Assembly: GCF_000745965.1 (NCBI RefSeq)
Contig: NZ_JQKI01000033.1
Coordinates: 1-64,000 of the forward strand
Direction of reading: 5' to 3'
DNA from: Edaphobacter aggregans DSM 19364
Lineage (GTDB): Bacteria; Acidobacteriota; Terriglobia; Terriglobales; Acidobacteriaceae
DNA: 64,000 nt
Shown one piece after another: positions 15,177 through 24,726 of the stretch; the first letter of the stretch is position 1, and the number at the start of each line of letters is the position of its first letter. Under the pieces are notes generated by a model, which worked only from the letters and a program-made list of their open reading frames with translations, had not been told where the DNA came from and ran no database searches. The position numbers were made by a program, and so were the translations under genes.

Positions 15177-17668
15177 TGCTTCGACTTGATCACGTCATCA
15201 AGCCTTGGAAAGAGGCCGCCGCACTCAATGACCACATTAACCTTTACGGCTTCTGGGATGAACACACCTTCCTGACGAAATCAGGTGACCTCGGGAAGGT
15301 GCTTGCAGTCCGGGGCGTCGATTACGAAAGCCTCGATCAGGCTGAGCAGGAGTATGCCGTCAGGCGGCTTGAAGCCGCGCTCAAGTCATTCGGGCCGGGC
15401 TTCCATGTCTACCAATACCTCACCAAGACCAGTCGACCCGACGTGCCATTCGCCCACTATGAGGACCCGATTGTCGAGACGGCGGTCGATCAGCGACGCA
15501 CATTCTTCGAGTCCAAGCGGGATCACCTCTTTGAGATTCAGATCGTCTATGTGGTTCTCCTTGAGGGTTCGCGAACGAAGCGTGGCCTCGGTGCCGCCCT
15601 TGGAATGTTGTTCTCCGATCCTTCAGGAGCACTGGGCGAATTCAAGAGTCAGTTCAGTCAAAGAAGCATGAAAACGCTGTTGCGCTTTCAGATCGAAGCA
15701 AGTCTCACGCGTCTTAACCAGCGGGTCGACGCCTTTGCGCAACAGCTCGCGGACTTCGTCCACATTCAGCAGCAAGATCAGCAAGACCAGTTCACTTTCT
15801 TTCGGCAGCTTGTGAACTACGACCTCTCGCACATCGCAGGACGGCCTCAATCCTCACAGTTTCTCGATTACCAAATAGTCAACACCAACATTGAAGCAGA
15901 GCGAGATCACCTACGTGTCGGCTCGCACTTCGTGCGCCTCCTCACAATGAAAGAGGTCATTGGCGAAACCCGACCACTAGTTCTCGATGCGCTCTTAAAG
16001 ATCCCGGCCAGTTTCATGGTCTGCACGGAATGGCAGCCGATCGCTCAGGACAAGGCACGGAAAGAAGTCACAAAGCGACGTAGACACTTCAACATTTCGA
16101 AGACGGGCTTCGTATCGCAGATGAACAGTGATGCCGGAACTACCAGTGCCCGAGACGTTCTGGTCGACGAGTCAAAGCAAGCCGATATCGAAAACCTCGG
16201 AGATTGCATGCGAGCTCTTGGAGAGGGCCAGTCCCTCGGAGAGTTCTCGCTGACCGTCGTGCTTCACGCAGACTCGCTTGCAGAGCTTGATCGACAGGCC
16301 GGCGAGTTCCAAGGGGTGTTCACGAACGCTGACGGCACATTGCATGCTGAGACTTACAACCAGCTGAACGCCTATTTCGGCACTGTACCGGGAAACTATG
16401 CTCTCAACCTCCGTCGCCTGTACCTGCTTAATAGCAACTACGCCGATTTGAGTTTCCTCCTCACGATCCTGCCCGGCGAGAAGCGGAACGAGCACCTGAG
16501 ATCCGAGTACCTTGCCGTGCTGGAAACCGACAACAGCACCCCATACTTTCTCAACCTGCATAACGGCGAGGTCGCGCACACGCTGATCCTCGGAATGACC
16601 GGCAGCGGTAAGAGCTACCTTGCCAACTTTCTTCTTCAGAATGCTCAGAAGTATCAGCCCCAAACGTACATCTTCGACATCGGTGGTTCCTTTGAATCAC
16701 TGACCCACATCTTTGGCGGAAGCTACCTCAATGTCGGCCAGGACTCGCGCGATTTCACAATCAATCCGTTCTCACTGCAGCCGACGAAAGAGAACATTCA
16801 GTTCTTGTTCTCTCACTTTCGGGTTCTGATCGAAGGCAGCGAGCAGCGTTACCGGCTGGATTTCAAAGAGGAACGTCGGTTATGGGACGCGATTGAACGC
16901 ACCTATCAACTCGAGCCGAAGCAGCGCACGCTCTCGAACTTTGCCAACATCGTGGGAGAGCTGAAAGATCGGCTCCATCGATGGACAAAGGCAGGCCAAT
17001 ATGGCTTCCTCTTCGATAACGGCGAGGACACGCTATCGTTCTCCCGCTTTCAGACCTTCAACTTTGGCGGTTGGGGCGATGCGCCCGATGTCCTCGAACC
17101 ACTTCTGTTTTACGTACTTCATCGTGCGTCGAACGAAATCACTGATCCTGCACGGCTCGCAACCTTCAAGCTCTTCCTTTTAGATGAGGCATGGCTGTTC
17201 ATTCGAAACGAAACCATTCGCAGCTACATTGTGCAGGCGCAGAAGACCTGGCGTAAGAACAACGCTGCGATGGTGCTTGCGACCCAGTCTCTGAAGGAGC
17301 TCTCCGAGTCCGGCATGCTCCAGATCGTCTCTGAGAGCTGCCTCACAAAGATCTTCCTCGCCAATCCGGAGATGGACCGCGACCTCTACCGCGAGGCGTT
17401 CCACCTCAACGACACGGAGTTGGAACTCATCGCCGGGCTTGTTCCTCCCGGCCAAATGCTCATCCGTAAGGCGCAATCCAGCAAGAAGGTTCACCTCAAT
17501 GTCGATTCCGTCACGCATTGGACGGCTACTAACAATGCTCGCGACAACCTCATCAAGCGCGACTACTTTGCTCGCCTCGGCATTGCCGAGGGCTTGCGAA
17601 AGCTCGCACAGGACCACCCGTTCCATCCGCGCTCCATCGTGTCCGCTACGGCCCACTCAACCCGCTAA
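15176..17668 (+). CDS. virB4: VirB4/TrbE/CagE secretion ATPase
   Basis: An 830-residue protein of the usual VirB4 length. The N-terminal domain (about 1-400) precedes the ATPase with Walker A MTGSGKSYL at about residue 480, Walker B LFLLDEAW at about 665 and the late motif ATQSLKEL. VirB4 energises pilus assembly and substrate transfer at the inner membrane. It reads intact and is coupled to VirB3. Confidence 0.93.
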   Translation: MLRLDHVIKPWKEAAALNDHINLYGFWDEHTFLTKSGDLGKVLAVRGVDYESLDQAEQEYAVRRLEAALKSFGPGFHVYQYLTKTSRPDVPFAHYEDPIVETAVDQRRTFFESKRDHLFEIQIVYVVLLEGSRTKRGLGAALGMLFSDPSGALGEFKSQFSQRSMKTLLRFQIEASLTRLNQRVDAFAQQLADFVHIQQQDQQDQFTFFRQLVNYDLSHIAGRPQSSQFLDYQIVNTNIEAERDHLRVGSHFVRLLTMKEVIGETRPLVLDALLKIPASFMVCTEWQPIAQDKARKEVTKRRRHFNISKTGFVSQMNSDAGTTSARDVLVDESKQADIENLGDCMRALGEGQSLGEFSLTVVLHADSLAELDRQAGEFQGVFTNADGTLHAETYNQLNAYFGTVPGNYALNLRRLYLLNSNYADLSFLLTILPGEKRNEHLRSEYLAVLETDNSTPYFLNLHNGEVAHTLILGMTGSGKSYLANFLLQNAQKYQPQTYIFDIGGSFESLTHIFGGSYLNVGQDSRDFTINPFSLQPTKENIQFLFSHFRVLIEGSEQRYRLDFKEERRLWDAIERTYQLEPKQRTLSNFANIVGELKDRLHRWTKAGQYGFLFDNGEDTLSFSRFQTFNFGGWGDAPDVLEPLLFYVLHRASNEITDPARLATFKLFLLDEAWLFIRNETIRSYIVQAQKTWRKNNAAMVLATQSLKELSESGMLQIVSESCLTKIFLANPEMDRDLYREAFHLNDTELELIAGLVPPGQMLIRKAQSSKKVHLNVDSVTHWTATNNARDNLIKRDYFARLGIAEGLRKLAQDHPFHPRSIVSATAHSTR

Positions 17669-17681
17669 CCAAGGAGGCATC

Positions 17682-18440
17682 ATGCAGCGCATTCTCATCT
17701 CCCTCATGTTCGCCGTTGCTTTCGCGGTTTCTGCCGTTGCCCAGAATGCTTCGGCGAGAACTGTCGCGTATCACTCGCAGGACATCGTGCCCATCCACGC
17801 CAAACTGAAGTACACGACTCTGATCCAGGTTCCCGGCACGGAGAAGATCATGGAGGCCGCGACAGGTGACAAGGACTTCTGGGTCGTCGATGTCGTGAAC
17901 AACTTCTGCTTCGTTCATCCTGCGAAGGCTGGTATCAGCACCAACCTGAACCTCATCACGGACAAAGGCAACATCTACAGCTTTACCTTGCAGGACGTAT
18001 CCACTACATCCCAGCAGCCAGATCTCAAGGTATTGATTCAGCCAGCCGATCAATCCTCGATCGTCGCGGCTGCGGGACCGGCTCAGTTCGTACCCGCGGC
18101 TCAGCTGGAGCAGTCGATGCAACAACTCTCGGCGCTGCAGGCGCACGTGGGCCAAGCGGTGGACGAGTACAAGAGCAACTACCAAACCCAGCTCAAGTTC
18201 GACTACCATTTCAAGGCAAACGAAGCGCCCTTCGACATCCAGTCGATCTATCACGACGACAAGTTCACGTACATCAAGACGAACGCGCCGGAGAAGTTTT
18301 CGGTCTACGAGATGAAGGATGGCAAACCCAACCTCATTTCGTATCAGCTCCAGGATGGCACCTACGTCATTCCGAAGGTGATGGACAGCGGGTATCTCGA
18401 ATTGGGCAAGAAGCGGATGGACTTCAGCCGAAAGGCCTAG
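17682..18440 (+). CDS. virB9: VirB9/TrbG-type outer complex protein
   Basis: About 252 residues from the ATG at 17682, with a textbook AAGGAGG site. A signal peptide is cleaved at about residue 22 (SAVAQ). The N-terminal VirB9 domain (about 30-120) is followed by a helical linker and the C-terminal beta domain (KFDYHF, FTYIKTNAPEKFSVYE), which binds VirB7-type lipoprotein and the outer membrane. VirB9 forms the core complex with VirB10. Confidence 0.85.
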   Translation: MQRILISLMFAVAFAVSAVAQNASARTVAYHSQDIVPIHAKLKYTTLIQVPGTEKIMEAATGDKDFWVVDVVNNFCFVHPAKAGISTNLNLITDKGNIYSFTLQDVSTTSQQPDLKVLIQPADQSSIVAAAGPAQFVPAAQLEQSMQQLSALQAHVGQAVDEYKSNYQTQLKFDYHFKANEAPFDIQSIYHDDKFTYIKTNAPEKFSVYEMKDGKPNLISYQLQDGTYVIPKVMDSGYLELGKKRMDFSRKA

Positions 18441-18465
18441 TCCGGCAGACGAGGAGGGGATGCAA

Positions 18466-19815
18466 ATGACGGAACAGATGATTTCACCACCACCGCAGGG
18501 TGAGCCAGAGCTGAAACGGAACGTATTTGATCCCAAAGGCGTTTTTCAGAAGAATGCAAAGCCCTTGATGTATCTCGGCGTTGCACTCCTTGTCATCATC
18601 GCCGCGATCTTCAGCTCTCACGCCAATCCTGCGACGGGTAAGGCTGCCTCGGTTCCGAATCAGCCTCCGCAGCCGATGGTACAGGACAACACGGACAACA
18701 ACATTCAAGATCTTAAGAACCAGCTTGCCGCGGAGCGGCAGCGCGAAGCAGAACAAGCGGCACAACAATCCGTCACTGATCCAGCCATTGCGCTCGCTAC
18801 GCCCGCGCAAAGGTCCGCAGCATCCTCCTATAGCGCAACGGGCCAGCCCGTCCCTTGCGTGCCTGGTCAGCCTTGTATGCAACCACCGGCGTATGGCTAC
18901 TCTCAACAGGGCGGTGGTGCTGGACAGCAGACTCCTGCGCAGCAGGCGTCACAACAGATCGAAGCGAAGGACCGGCAGAGGGCGTACGACTCACGCTTCT
19001 CTTCGAACCTTGCCTACAGACGACCTGCCGACCCTCCATCCTCTGGACAAGGGACGCAAGGCTCAGCCGTCCCGGTTTCCTATCCGCTGTCGAGTACTCC
19101 CCAGGCAGGTGGAGACCAACCTTCGACTCTCGTGTCACCGCGTGCCGCGGGCGAAGCTCCGGCGGGGCAGGGGTCTATCAAACGCAGTCCCGAGGTGAAT
19201 ATCGATTCAGCAGTCGGTCAGCCTTACGTCCTCTATGAGGGCACAACGTTAGACGCGGTACTCATGAACCGTCTCGATGGCGACGCGGTCGGGCCAGTCA
19301 AAGTGCTCGTTTCGAACCCGGTGTACTCCCATGATCGGCAACACGTCCTGGTTCCTGAGGGAACGATCGTTCTAGGAGAGGCGCGGAAGATTGGTTCCTC
19401 AGGCTTCGGCCAGCAACGCCGTATGGCAGTGGCCTTCCACCGCATGATCATGCCCGACGGCTACTCAGTCGACCTCGACCAATTTCATGGACTCGACCAG
19501 ATCGGGGAGGAAGGACAAAAGGATAAAGTGAACAACCATTATCTGCAAATCTTCGGGGCTTCCATTGCTCTCGGGGTGATTGCAGGGGCCGCACAGATTT
19601 CACAAGGCGGCGGTGTTTACGCGGGCTCTGGTTCGCAGGTCTTTACGAATGGAGCCTCTGCGAGTGTTTCGCAATCGGCTACAACAGTGCTTGACCGCTT
19701 CATGCAGATCCCTCCGACGATCACCATTCGGGAGGGACACCGCGTGAAAGTTTATTTCACACAAGACATGCTTCTGCCTTCGTACGAAAACCACACAATT
19801 CCAGGAACATTTTAG
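18466..19815 (+). CDS. virB10: VirB10/TrbI-type core channel protein
   Basis: About 449 residues. I prefer the ATG at 18466 because GAGGAGGGG lies six bases upstream, while the ATG at 18460 abuts it. It has a short cytoplasmic N-terminus, one membrane helix (about 30-48) and a Gln/Pro-rich periplasmic spacer (about 60-240). The C-terminal TrbI domain (about 250-447) starts at YEGTTLDAVLMNRLDGD, with VPEGTIVLGEARK. VirB10 spans both membranes and senses VirB4/VirB11 energy. Confidence 0.9.
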   Translation: MTEQMISPPPQGEPELKRNVFDPKGVFQKNAKPLMYLGVALLVIIAAIFSSHANPATGKAASVPNQPPQPMVQDNTDNNIQDLKNQLAAERQREAEQAAQQSVTDPAIALATPAQRSAASSYSATGQPVPCVPGQPCMQPPAYGYSQQGGGAGQQTPAQQASQQIEAKDRQRAYDSRFSSNLAYRRPADPPSSGQGTQGSAVPVSYPLSSTPQAGGDQPSTLVSPRAAGEAPAGQGSIKRSPEVNIDSAVGQPYVLYEGTTLDAVLMNRLDGDAVGPVKVLVSNPVYSHDRQHVLVPEGTIVLGEARKIGSSGFGQQRRMAVAFHRMIMPDGYSVDLDQFHGLDQIGEEGQKDKVNNHYLQIFGASIALGVIAGAAQISQGGGVYAGSGSQVFTNGASASVSQSATTVLDRFMQIPPTITIREGHRVKVYFTQDMLLPSYENHTIPGTF

Positions 19816-19824
19816 GAGCCGAAC

Positions 19825-20070
19825 ATGTGTCATCGGAGCGGATCAATTATTTTTGGACTCGCCGTACTTGTGACTTTAGGATGCAATTCGCAGCCGAGTG
19901 TTGACAGCCTCCAGAAAGAATACGACCAAGCCCGCCAGCAATACGGCAAGGACTGTGGGGATCAGTTCATGAAGGCGAAGCCAGAGTTTGATCAAAAGTG
20001 CAAGGACGAGGAAGCCAAAATGAACGAAGCCTACAAACGACTGCAGGCGGCAAAAACTACCGGCAAGTAG
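19825..20070 (+). CDS. Small lipoprotein (VirB7/TrbK-like position)
   Basis: An 81-residue protein with a lipoprotein signal: hydrophobic run at 8-18, lipobox VTLGC with the acylated Cys at position 20. The mature part is charged and helical with two more Cys (44, 59). Its place between VirB10 and VirB5 fits a VirB7-type core lipoprotein or a TrbK-type entry-exclusion protein. Sequence alone does not decide. Confidence 0.65.
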   Translation: MCHRSGSIIFGLAVLVTLGCNSQPSVDSLQKEYDQARQQYGKDCGDQFMKAKPEFDQKCKDEEAKMNEAYKRLQAAKTTGK

Positions 20071-20087
20071 CAACCAGGAGAAAAAAT

Positions 20088-20897
20088 ATGAAGAGACTAT
20101 GGCTAAGCTCCATGGCCGCGAGCCTTCTCGTGGCTCCGGCATCCTACGCTCAATTCGGCTCCGGCATTGTGTATGACCCAACCCAGTCAGCACATGTCGC
20201 ACAACAGATCCTCCAAGCGAACCAGTTGTATAGCACCACCGCGGAAACTAGCCGAAACGTCATCGGTGCTTACAACCTCGCGCAGCGCATGGCCACATTG
20301 CCTCAGAGCTATTACTTCGCGTACACCAACATGGGACGGCAGCAGTGGTCTACACTTCAGCAGCCTGCGAACACTTATGGGAACTCACTTCCATGGATGA
20401 ACGCCGCAACATACGGGACTGGGGCAACGAGCGCGAACCAAACGGCGAGTATTTCGCGTACCTCCCAGATGAACGGCTATGGGAATCTCAGCACTCAGGG
20501 CAAACAGACCATAGCTGCGCAAGGCGCAACAGTGGACCTTTCGGACGCCGTAAATGCTTCGAATCTTCAGACGGTTGGCACGATCCGAGCAAACTCCTCG
20601 CAGCGAGAGAACGACATTTCCGCGCTTGAGGCAGCCAGCCATTCCGCGGACCCGGCGCAACATACCGAGATGGCCACGTTGCAGCGTATGAATCAAGCGT
20701 TGCTGATTGAACTAAGAACGCAACAGGAGACGAACCAAATGATTCAAGCTCAGGCTCTCCAGATGATGGTGGGTCAAAAGGTGCAGCAGGACAATATGAA
20801 GTCGTTATTCCAGACCGGGAATGACTACCAACAGACATTCAACACCGTCACTCCACAGCATTCGAGTGCGGGCACGCAGTGGGCACTTCATTACTAA
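20088..20897 (+). CDS. virB5: VirB5/TrbJ-type secreted pilus component
   Basis: About 269 residues with a signal peptide ending at about ASYAQ (residue 22). It is mostly helical, with Gln/Asn/Ser-rich segments and a C-terminal coiled-coil-like region (about 190-245), as in VirB5/TrbJ proteins. VirB5 proteins are minor pilus or adhesin components. The assignment rests on position in the operon and fold pattern more than on motifs. Confidence 0.7.
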   Translation: MKRLWLSSMAASLLVAPASYAQFGSGIVYDPTQSAHVAQQILQANQLYSTTAETSRNVIGAYNLAQRMATLPQSYYFAYTNMGRQQWSTLQQPANTYGNSLPWMNAATYGTGATSANQTASISRTSQMNGYGNLSTQGKQTIAAQGATVDLSDAVNASNLQTVGTIRANSSQRENDISALEAASHSADPAQHTEMATLQRMNQALLIELRTQQETNQMIQAQALQMMVGQKVQQDNMKSLFQTGNDYQQTFNTVTPQHSSAGTQWALHY

Positions 20898-20911
20898 AGC
20901 CGGAGGCTGCG

Positions 20912-21763
20912 ATGGACTTCCTCATCATTATCAAAGACGGATGCGACAAACTGACGGCTACGATGGGGCCTTCCGTAGATTCGCTGGGCCTCCATATGGT
21001 CATCTCACTCGCAACCATCATGCTCGTGTGGTTTGGTGTTCAGGAAGCCCTCGCCTCATCGCAAGGAGGACTTGGCTTCAGCATCGGAAAGTTCCTCAAT
21101 TTCTTCATACTGATTACCTTCGCCTACTGTTTCGTAAAGTTCTACGACTCATCGATCCCAGGCATCGGCTATTCGCTAAAAGGATTTGTGTCTGGTGGAA
21201 CAAGCAGCCTGGTCAACTACATCGGCACTGATCAGACTCAGGAAGTGCAGAACACAATACATCAAGCTCTTTCAAAAATTGGTACGCTATCGCCTTCATT
21301 TACCGAGCCGTATACGCTGCTTTGCACATTTACAGTGCAGATCATCCTTACGATTCTCACTGCCGTTATCGCCGTCATCATCGCTTACGGTGCGATTGCC
21401 GCAACCATCGTCGGCTTGCTCGGACCTATCTTCATCCCATGGATGGTCTTCGATAAGACGGAGTTTCTTTTTTGGGGCTGGCTTCGCGCCTACTTAGGCT
21501 TCATGTTTTACAAAGTGGTTGCAGCTGCCACCTTAAGCGTCATCAGTCATCTTTTGATTACCTACCTGACCAGTGGAGCCATGAATGTCGATTCACCGGC
21601 AAAGCTTATTTATCTAATGCCAGGTCTGCTCGTTTTGGTGTTCGTAGCTTGCTTCATTCTCATCAAGATTCCCGCCATGACGGCATCGCTCTTCTCAGGC
21701 CATACGGGCGGCCACGACGGCGGCCTTTCAATCGCTACCGGCGCTATGATGCTGGCGAAATAG
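20912..21763 (+). CDS. virB6: VirB6/TrbL-type polytopic membrane protein
   Basis: About 283 residues from the ATG at 20912 (CGGAGG upstream), with six or so membrane helices: about 20-40, 52-72, 135-155, 160-178, 195-215 and 235-255. The central helices (TVQIILTILTAVIAVIIAYG, LLGPIFIPWMVF) match the VirB6/TrbL core. VirB6 forms the inner-membrane pore that receives DNA from the coupling protein. Confidence 0.85.
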   Translation: MDFLIIIKDGCDKLTATMGPSVDSLGLHMVISLATIMLVWFGVQEALASSQGGLGFSIGKFLNFFILITFAYCFVKFYDSSIPGIGYSLKGFVSGGTSSLVNYIGTDQTQEVQNTIHQALSKIGTLSPSFTEPYTLLCTFTVQIILTILTAVIAVIIAYGAIAATIVGLLGPIFIPWMVFDKTEFLFWGWLRAYLGFMFYKVVAAATLSVISHLLITYLTSGAMNVDSPAKLIYLMPGLLVLVFVACFILIKIPAMTASLFSGHTGGHDGGLSIATGAMMLAK

Positions 21764-21772
21764 GAGGATGTT

Positions 21773-22456
21773 ATGTCAGCAACCAGCACTCACAATCAGG
21801 AACTGACGCGAGCTGCCGAACGCTACTTGGAGCAGTATGGCGATCCCTTGGTGATGAATACGTATCTCAAGGTGGCCATCCTTTGCCTCGTAGCGGTGTG
21901 CCTCGTTCTCGCGTGCCTCACCTACAAGAGTCAGAAGGCTCTTGCTTCGATGCACCCGATGATCGTGCGCATCAATGATGTCGGCCGTGCCGAAGCCGTG
22001 GACTATCGCAACTTCCAATACCGCCCCCAGGAAGCTGAGAACAAGTACTACCTTTCCCGTTGGGCAGAGCTTTACTTTGCTCGGAATCGCTTCACCATTG
22101 AGCGCGACCAGACGAATGCGCTGTACTTCCTGAATGGCGATGTTCAGCACGCGGTGATCGAGCAGGAGCGAAAGGACAACATCATCCCGAACTACACCAA
22201 GGATGCGACGCTCCCGTATGTCGATGTTGAGGTGAAGAACATCGTGCTTGACGACCTTCGACAGTCGCCTTATTCAGCGCGGATCGAGTTTCAGAAGGTG
22301 TACACGAACCCGGCGGATCATACGGAGCTAAAGCGGGAGCGATGGACGGCTAGCGTCACCTACGTATTCCGAAACGAAGTGAAAAACAATGAACTGGCGG
22401 TCAATCCTCTGGGGCTCACGATCGTTCGCTTCCGGGCCGACCAGGCTTTCAGCTAA
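21773..22456 (+). CDS. virB8: VirB8/TrbF-type inner-membrane assembly protein
   Basis: A 227-residue protein with an AGGAGG site. It has a short cytoplasmic segment, one membrane helix (about 38-58) and a periplasmic VirB8 domain (about 80-225) with WAELYFARNRFTI and the C-terminal VTYVF. VirB8 dimers contact VirB5, VirB6 and VirB10 during channel assembly. Confidence 0.87.
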   Translation: MSATSTHNQELTRAAERYLEQYGDPLVMNTYLKVAILCLVAVCLVLACLTYKSQKALASMHPMIVRINDVGRAEAVDYRNFQYRPQEAENKYYLSRWAELYFARNRFTIERDQTNALYFLNGDVQHAVIEQERKDNIIPNYTKDATLPYVDVEVKNIVLDDLRQSPYSARIEFQKVYTNPADHTELKRERWTASVTYVFRNEVKNNELAVNPLGLTIVRFRADQAFS

Positions 22457-22969
22457 AGAACCGAACCCGAATCGAGGTCTCCACGATGTTCGATCATGCT
22501 GTCGAATCGGCTGCACAGCCCAACTCGCCTCTGAAAGCGCCCACGCCGCCTGTTGCGAGCTGCGAAATGCGCGGTGAGCTGTGCTCAAAACCGTCCATCT
22601 GGGACTCCAACACCGCTCGGTTAGCTGCTGCGACTTGGGCAAACCTCTGCTGCCGAGAAGCGAAGGCTGACTCCAGTGCATTGGGGGTTCATCCTCCTCG
22701 TATCCCGCCCTCTGCTCGGGGTCACGCTTCGGGGCCTTTCCGGCGCCCTGCGGCACGGCGTCGTTCTGCTTCGGCTTCGCCGCCCTTTCAGGGTCCCGGT
22801 TCCTCCCAAAAGAAGTTTGAAAGCCGCGGCAACGAACGCCGCTCAAACTTCTTTCGGGCCCCGCCAAGAAAGCACTCCTTGGCACTTGGGAGCGGGGCCC
22901 ACTCGCTGGGCTTCGCCTAGTGTGACCCGAGCAGGATACGGGAAATTCAACGAAACGGAGATCACCACC
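22457..22969. other. Non-coding GC-rich region with a large hairpin
   Basis: About 510 bases without a convincing gene. Arms AAAGAAGTTTGA (22809-22820) and its exact complement (22843-22854) form a 12-bp stem, with an inner GCGGC/GCCGC stem. Bases 22700-22800 hold many short GC-rich palindromes. The hairpin separates the VirB8 end from ssb. It may end the upstream transcript, act on DNA as a single-strand structure, or be a remnant of another element. Confidence 0.45.
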
Positions 22970-23353
22970 ATGTACACGAACAAAGTCACCCTCATCGGTT
23001 TCCTCGGCAACGACGCAGAAGTTCGCTCCAACGACAACCGCACCTTCACCATACTCTCGCTGGCAACGAAGTCTTCCTACAAGAAGGACGGCAAGTACAT
23101 CGAGCACACCGAATGGCACCGCTGCATCGTCTTCGGCAAGCTCGGAGATTTTGCAGGCGGCTTGAAGAAGGGCGCTCACATCATGGTCGAGGGCGAACTG
23201 CGCAGCCGCAAGTACACCAGCACGAAGACCAACTCGGAGCAGACCATCTGGGAAATCCGAGTGGACTCGATTATCAAGCTGGATCGGGCAGCCAAGGCCG
23301 ACCCGGAAGAGCAGGAGAACGAAGACGCACCTGTAGAGGAAGTGGTCGCCTAG
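22970..23353 (+). CDS. ssb: Single-stranded DNA-binding protein
   Basis: A 127-residue protein with a complete OB fold (about 1-107): NKVTLIGFLGNDAEVR, then WHRCIVFGKLGDFA and GAHIMVEGELRSRKY. The acidic tail (EEQENEDAPVEEVV) is short and lacks the DDDIPF-type tip of housekeeping SSB, so it may not recruit the usual partners. SSBs on conjugative elements coat the incoming strand. Confidence 0.93.
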   Translation: MYTNKVTLIGFLGNDAEVRSNDNRTFTILSLATKSSYKKDGKYIEHTEWHRCIVFGKLGDFAGGLKKGAHIMVEGELRSRKYTSTKTNSEQTIWEIRVDSIIKLDRAAKADPEEQENEDAPVEEVVA

Positions 23354-23418
23354 GCCGCTTCCATTTACTTCTCGGAAGGTCGGCTAACTCCGGCCTTCCA
23401 GCGCTGTGAGGTCCCGCT

Positions 23419-24369
23419 ATGAGCTTTGAACTGATCCTTCCATTCCTTCGCCCGATTGAACCGTTGCTCATGGACGATCGCGTCAGCGAGATCATGGGCA
23501 ATCCCGATGGTTCCTGGTGGTCCGAACGTGAAGGTGTCGTCCGGCATGAGCCGTCCGTCACCATGCGCTCTGACAGCCTTCGCACCGGGTTAGAAGTCAT
23601 CGCCAATCAGCTTGGCAAACGCCTCGACGAAGACAGCCCAGTCTTGAACGTTCAACTGCCGGACGGAAGCCGCCTGGCGGCGGTCATTCCACCCGTGGTG
23701 AAGCCCTCTCCTGCCGTGACGATACGGAAGTTCAACAGCCGCCATTTTGTGTTGGAAGACCTTATCGCTCGCGGTACGCTAACGCTCCCGCTTGCGGAGT
23801 ACTTGGCGGCGCAGATCGCTGACGGAAAGACGCTGCTCATCAGCGGAGGTACTGGCACGGGGAAAACCACGCTCCTGCGCATCCTGGCGGATGCGATACC
23901 AGCGCATCAGCGCATCGTTGTGATCGAAGACACCGTCGAGCTTGCCATCAAGAAGCCGAACATCCTGGCTGTCGAATGTCAGACCGATACGTTCAAGTCT
24001 GTCATCAGTTTCGATGACCTCTTGAAGTCGGCTCTAAGGTGGCGTCCCGACCGGATCATCCTCGGCGAGGTACGCGGCGTGGAGGCTCGCACACTGCTTG
24101 ATTCGCTGAACACCGGACACTCCGGTTCACTTGCCACGATCCACGCCAATACGGCGGAGAAAGCCCTGCATCGCCTCGCCAACCTTGTGATGCGAAGCCA
24201 TGCGCAATCAACCTTTGCCGACATCGAGGCAGAGATCGCCGATGCGGTCGACTTCGTCGTCCACATCGAGCGTGAACCCGGACGCCGGATCGTGCGGGAA
24301 GCCCTCGCGCTCTCCGGCTATGACCGCGACACTAAACGCTTTCAGATCGAACCCGTTTTCAGCGCTTGA
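23419..24369 (+). CDS. virB11: VirB11/TrbB-type traffic ATPase
   Basis: A 316-residue protein of usual length. The N-terminal domain (about 1-120) precedes the RecA-like ATPase with Walker A GGTGTGKTTLL (about 143-153), the Asp box VIEDTVEL, Walker B RIILGEVRG and the His box SLATIHANTAEKA. VirB11 forms a hexamer that switches the channel between pilus building and DNA transfer. It is separated from the main operon only by ssb. Confidence 0.93.
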   Translation: MSFELILPFLRPIEPLLMDDRVSEIMGNPDGSWWSEREGVVRHEPSVTMRSDSLRTGLEVIANQLGKRLDEDSPVLNVQLPDGSRLAAVIPPVVKPSPAVTIRKFNSRHFVLEDLIARGTLTLPLAEYLAAQIADGKTLLISGGTGTGKTTLLRILADAIPAHQRIVVIEDTVELAIKKPNILAVECQTDTFKSVISFDDLLKSALRWRPDRIILGEVRGVEARTLLDSLNTGHSGSLATIHANTAEKALHRLANLVMRSHAQSTFADIEAEIADAVDFVVHIEREPGRRIVREALALSGYDRDTKRFQIEPVFSA

Positions 24370-24394
24370 TTTCATCACCTAAAGGAGAACGTCC

Positions 24395-24709
24395 ATGCCG
24401 CTTATTGAAGTAGCCACCAACCGTCAGATCAGTGCCTCAATCCGATTGGAAGAGGCCACCGCAACCCAAGTCGATCAGTACGCGGCCTTTATCAAGGCAT
24501 CACCCGATGATGTCGTAGACAAGGCCCTTGGCTATGTCTTCTCCAAAGATCGCGAGTTCCAGGACTTCTTGCGGACGGATGCAGCGCGGTCTGTCCCATC
24601 TCTTCTACGTGTTCGGAAGACTCCGGTTGTACCCGAGCATTTGACGCCTCCGAAGAAGCCAGCATCCGGGGTGGAGCCACAGGAGTCTGCGGCGGTTCGA
24701 AAGGCATGA
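24395..24709 (+). CDS. Small probable RHH DNA-binding protein
   Basis: A 104-residue protein with an AAAGGAG site. The pattern at about residues 10-50 (ISASIRLEEATATQVDQYAA, then a DDVVDKALGYVFS helix) fits a CopG/ribbon-helix-helix fold, and the tail is Pro/Lys-rich. It lies between VirB11 and the oriT-like region, so it could help bind that region or regulate the relaxosome operon. The family is not firmly recognised. Confidence 0.55.
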   Translation: MPLIEVATNRQISASIRLEEATATQVDQYAAFIKASPDDVVDKALGYVFSKDREFQDFLRTDAARSVPSLLRVRKTPVVPEHLTPPKKPASGVEPQESAAVRKA

Positions 24710-24726
24710 ACCTCCATCGAAATCCG

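Noticed and set aside
22486-22920. Plus-strand 144-residue frame in the VirB8-ssb gap, with overlapping frames on both strands
   Set aside because: The frames are open mainly because of GC-rich palindromes; composition is Arg/Ser/Pro-rich with no domain.
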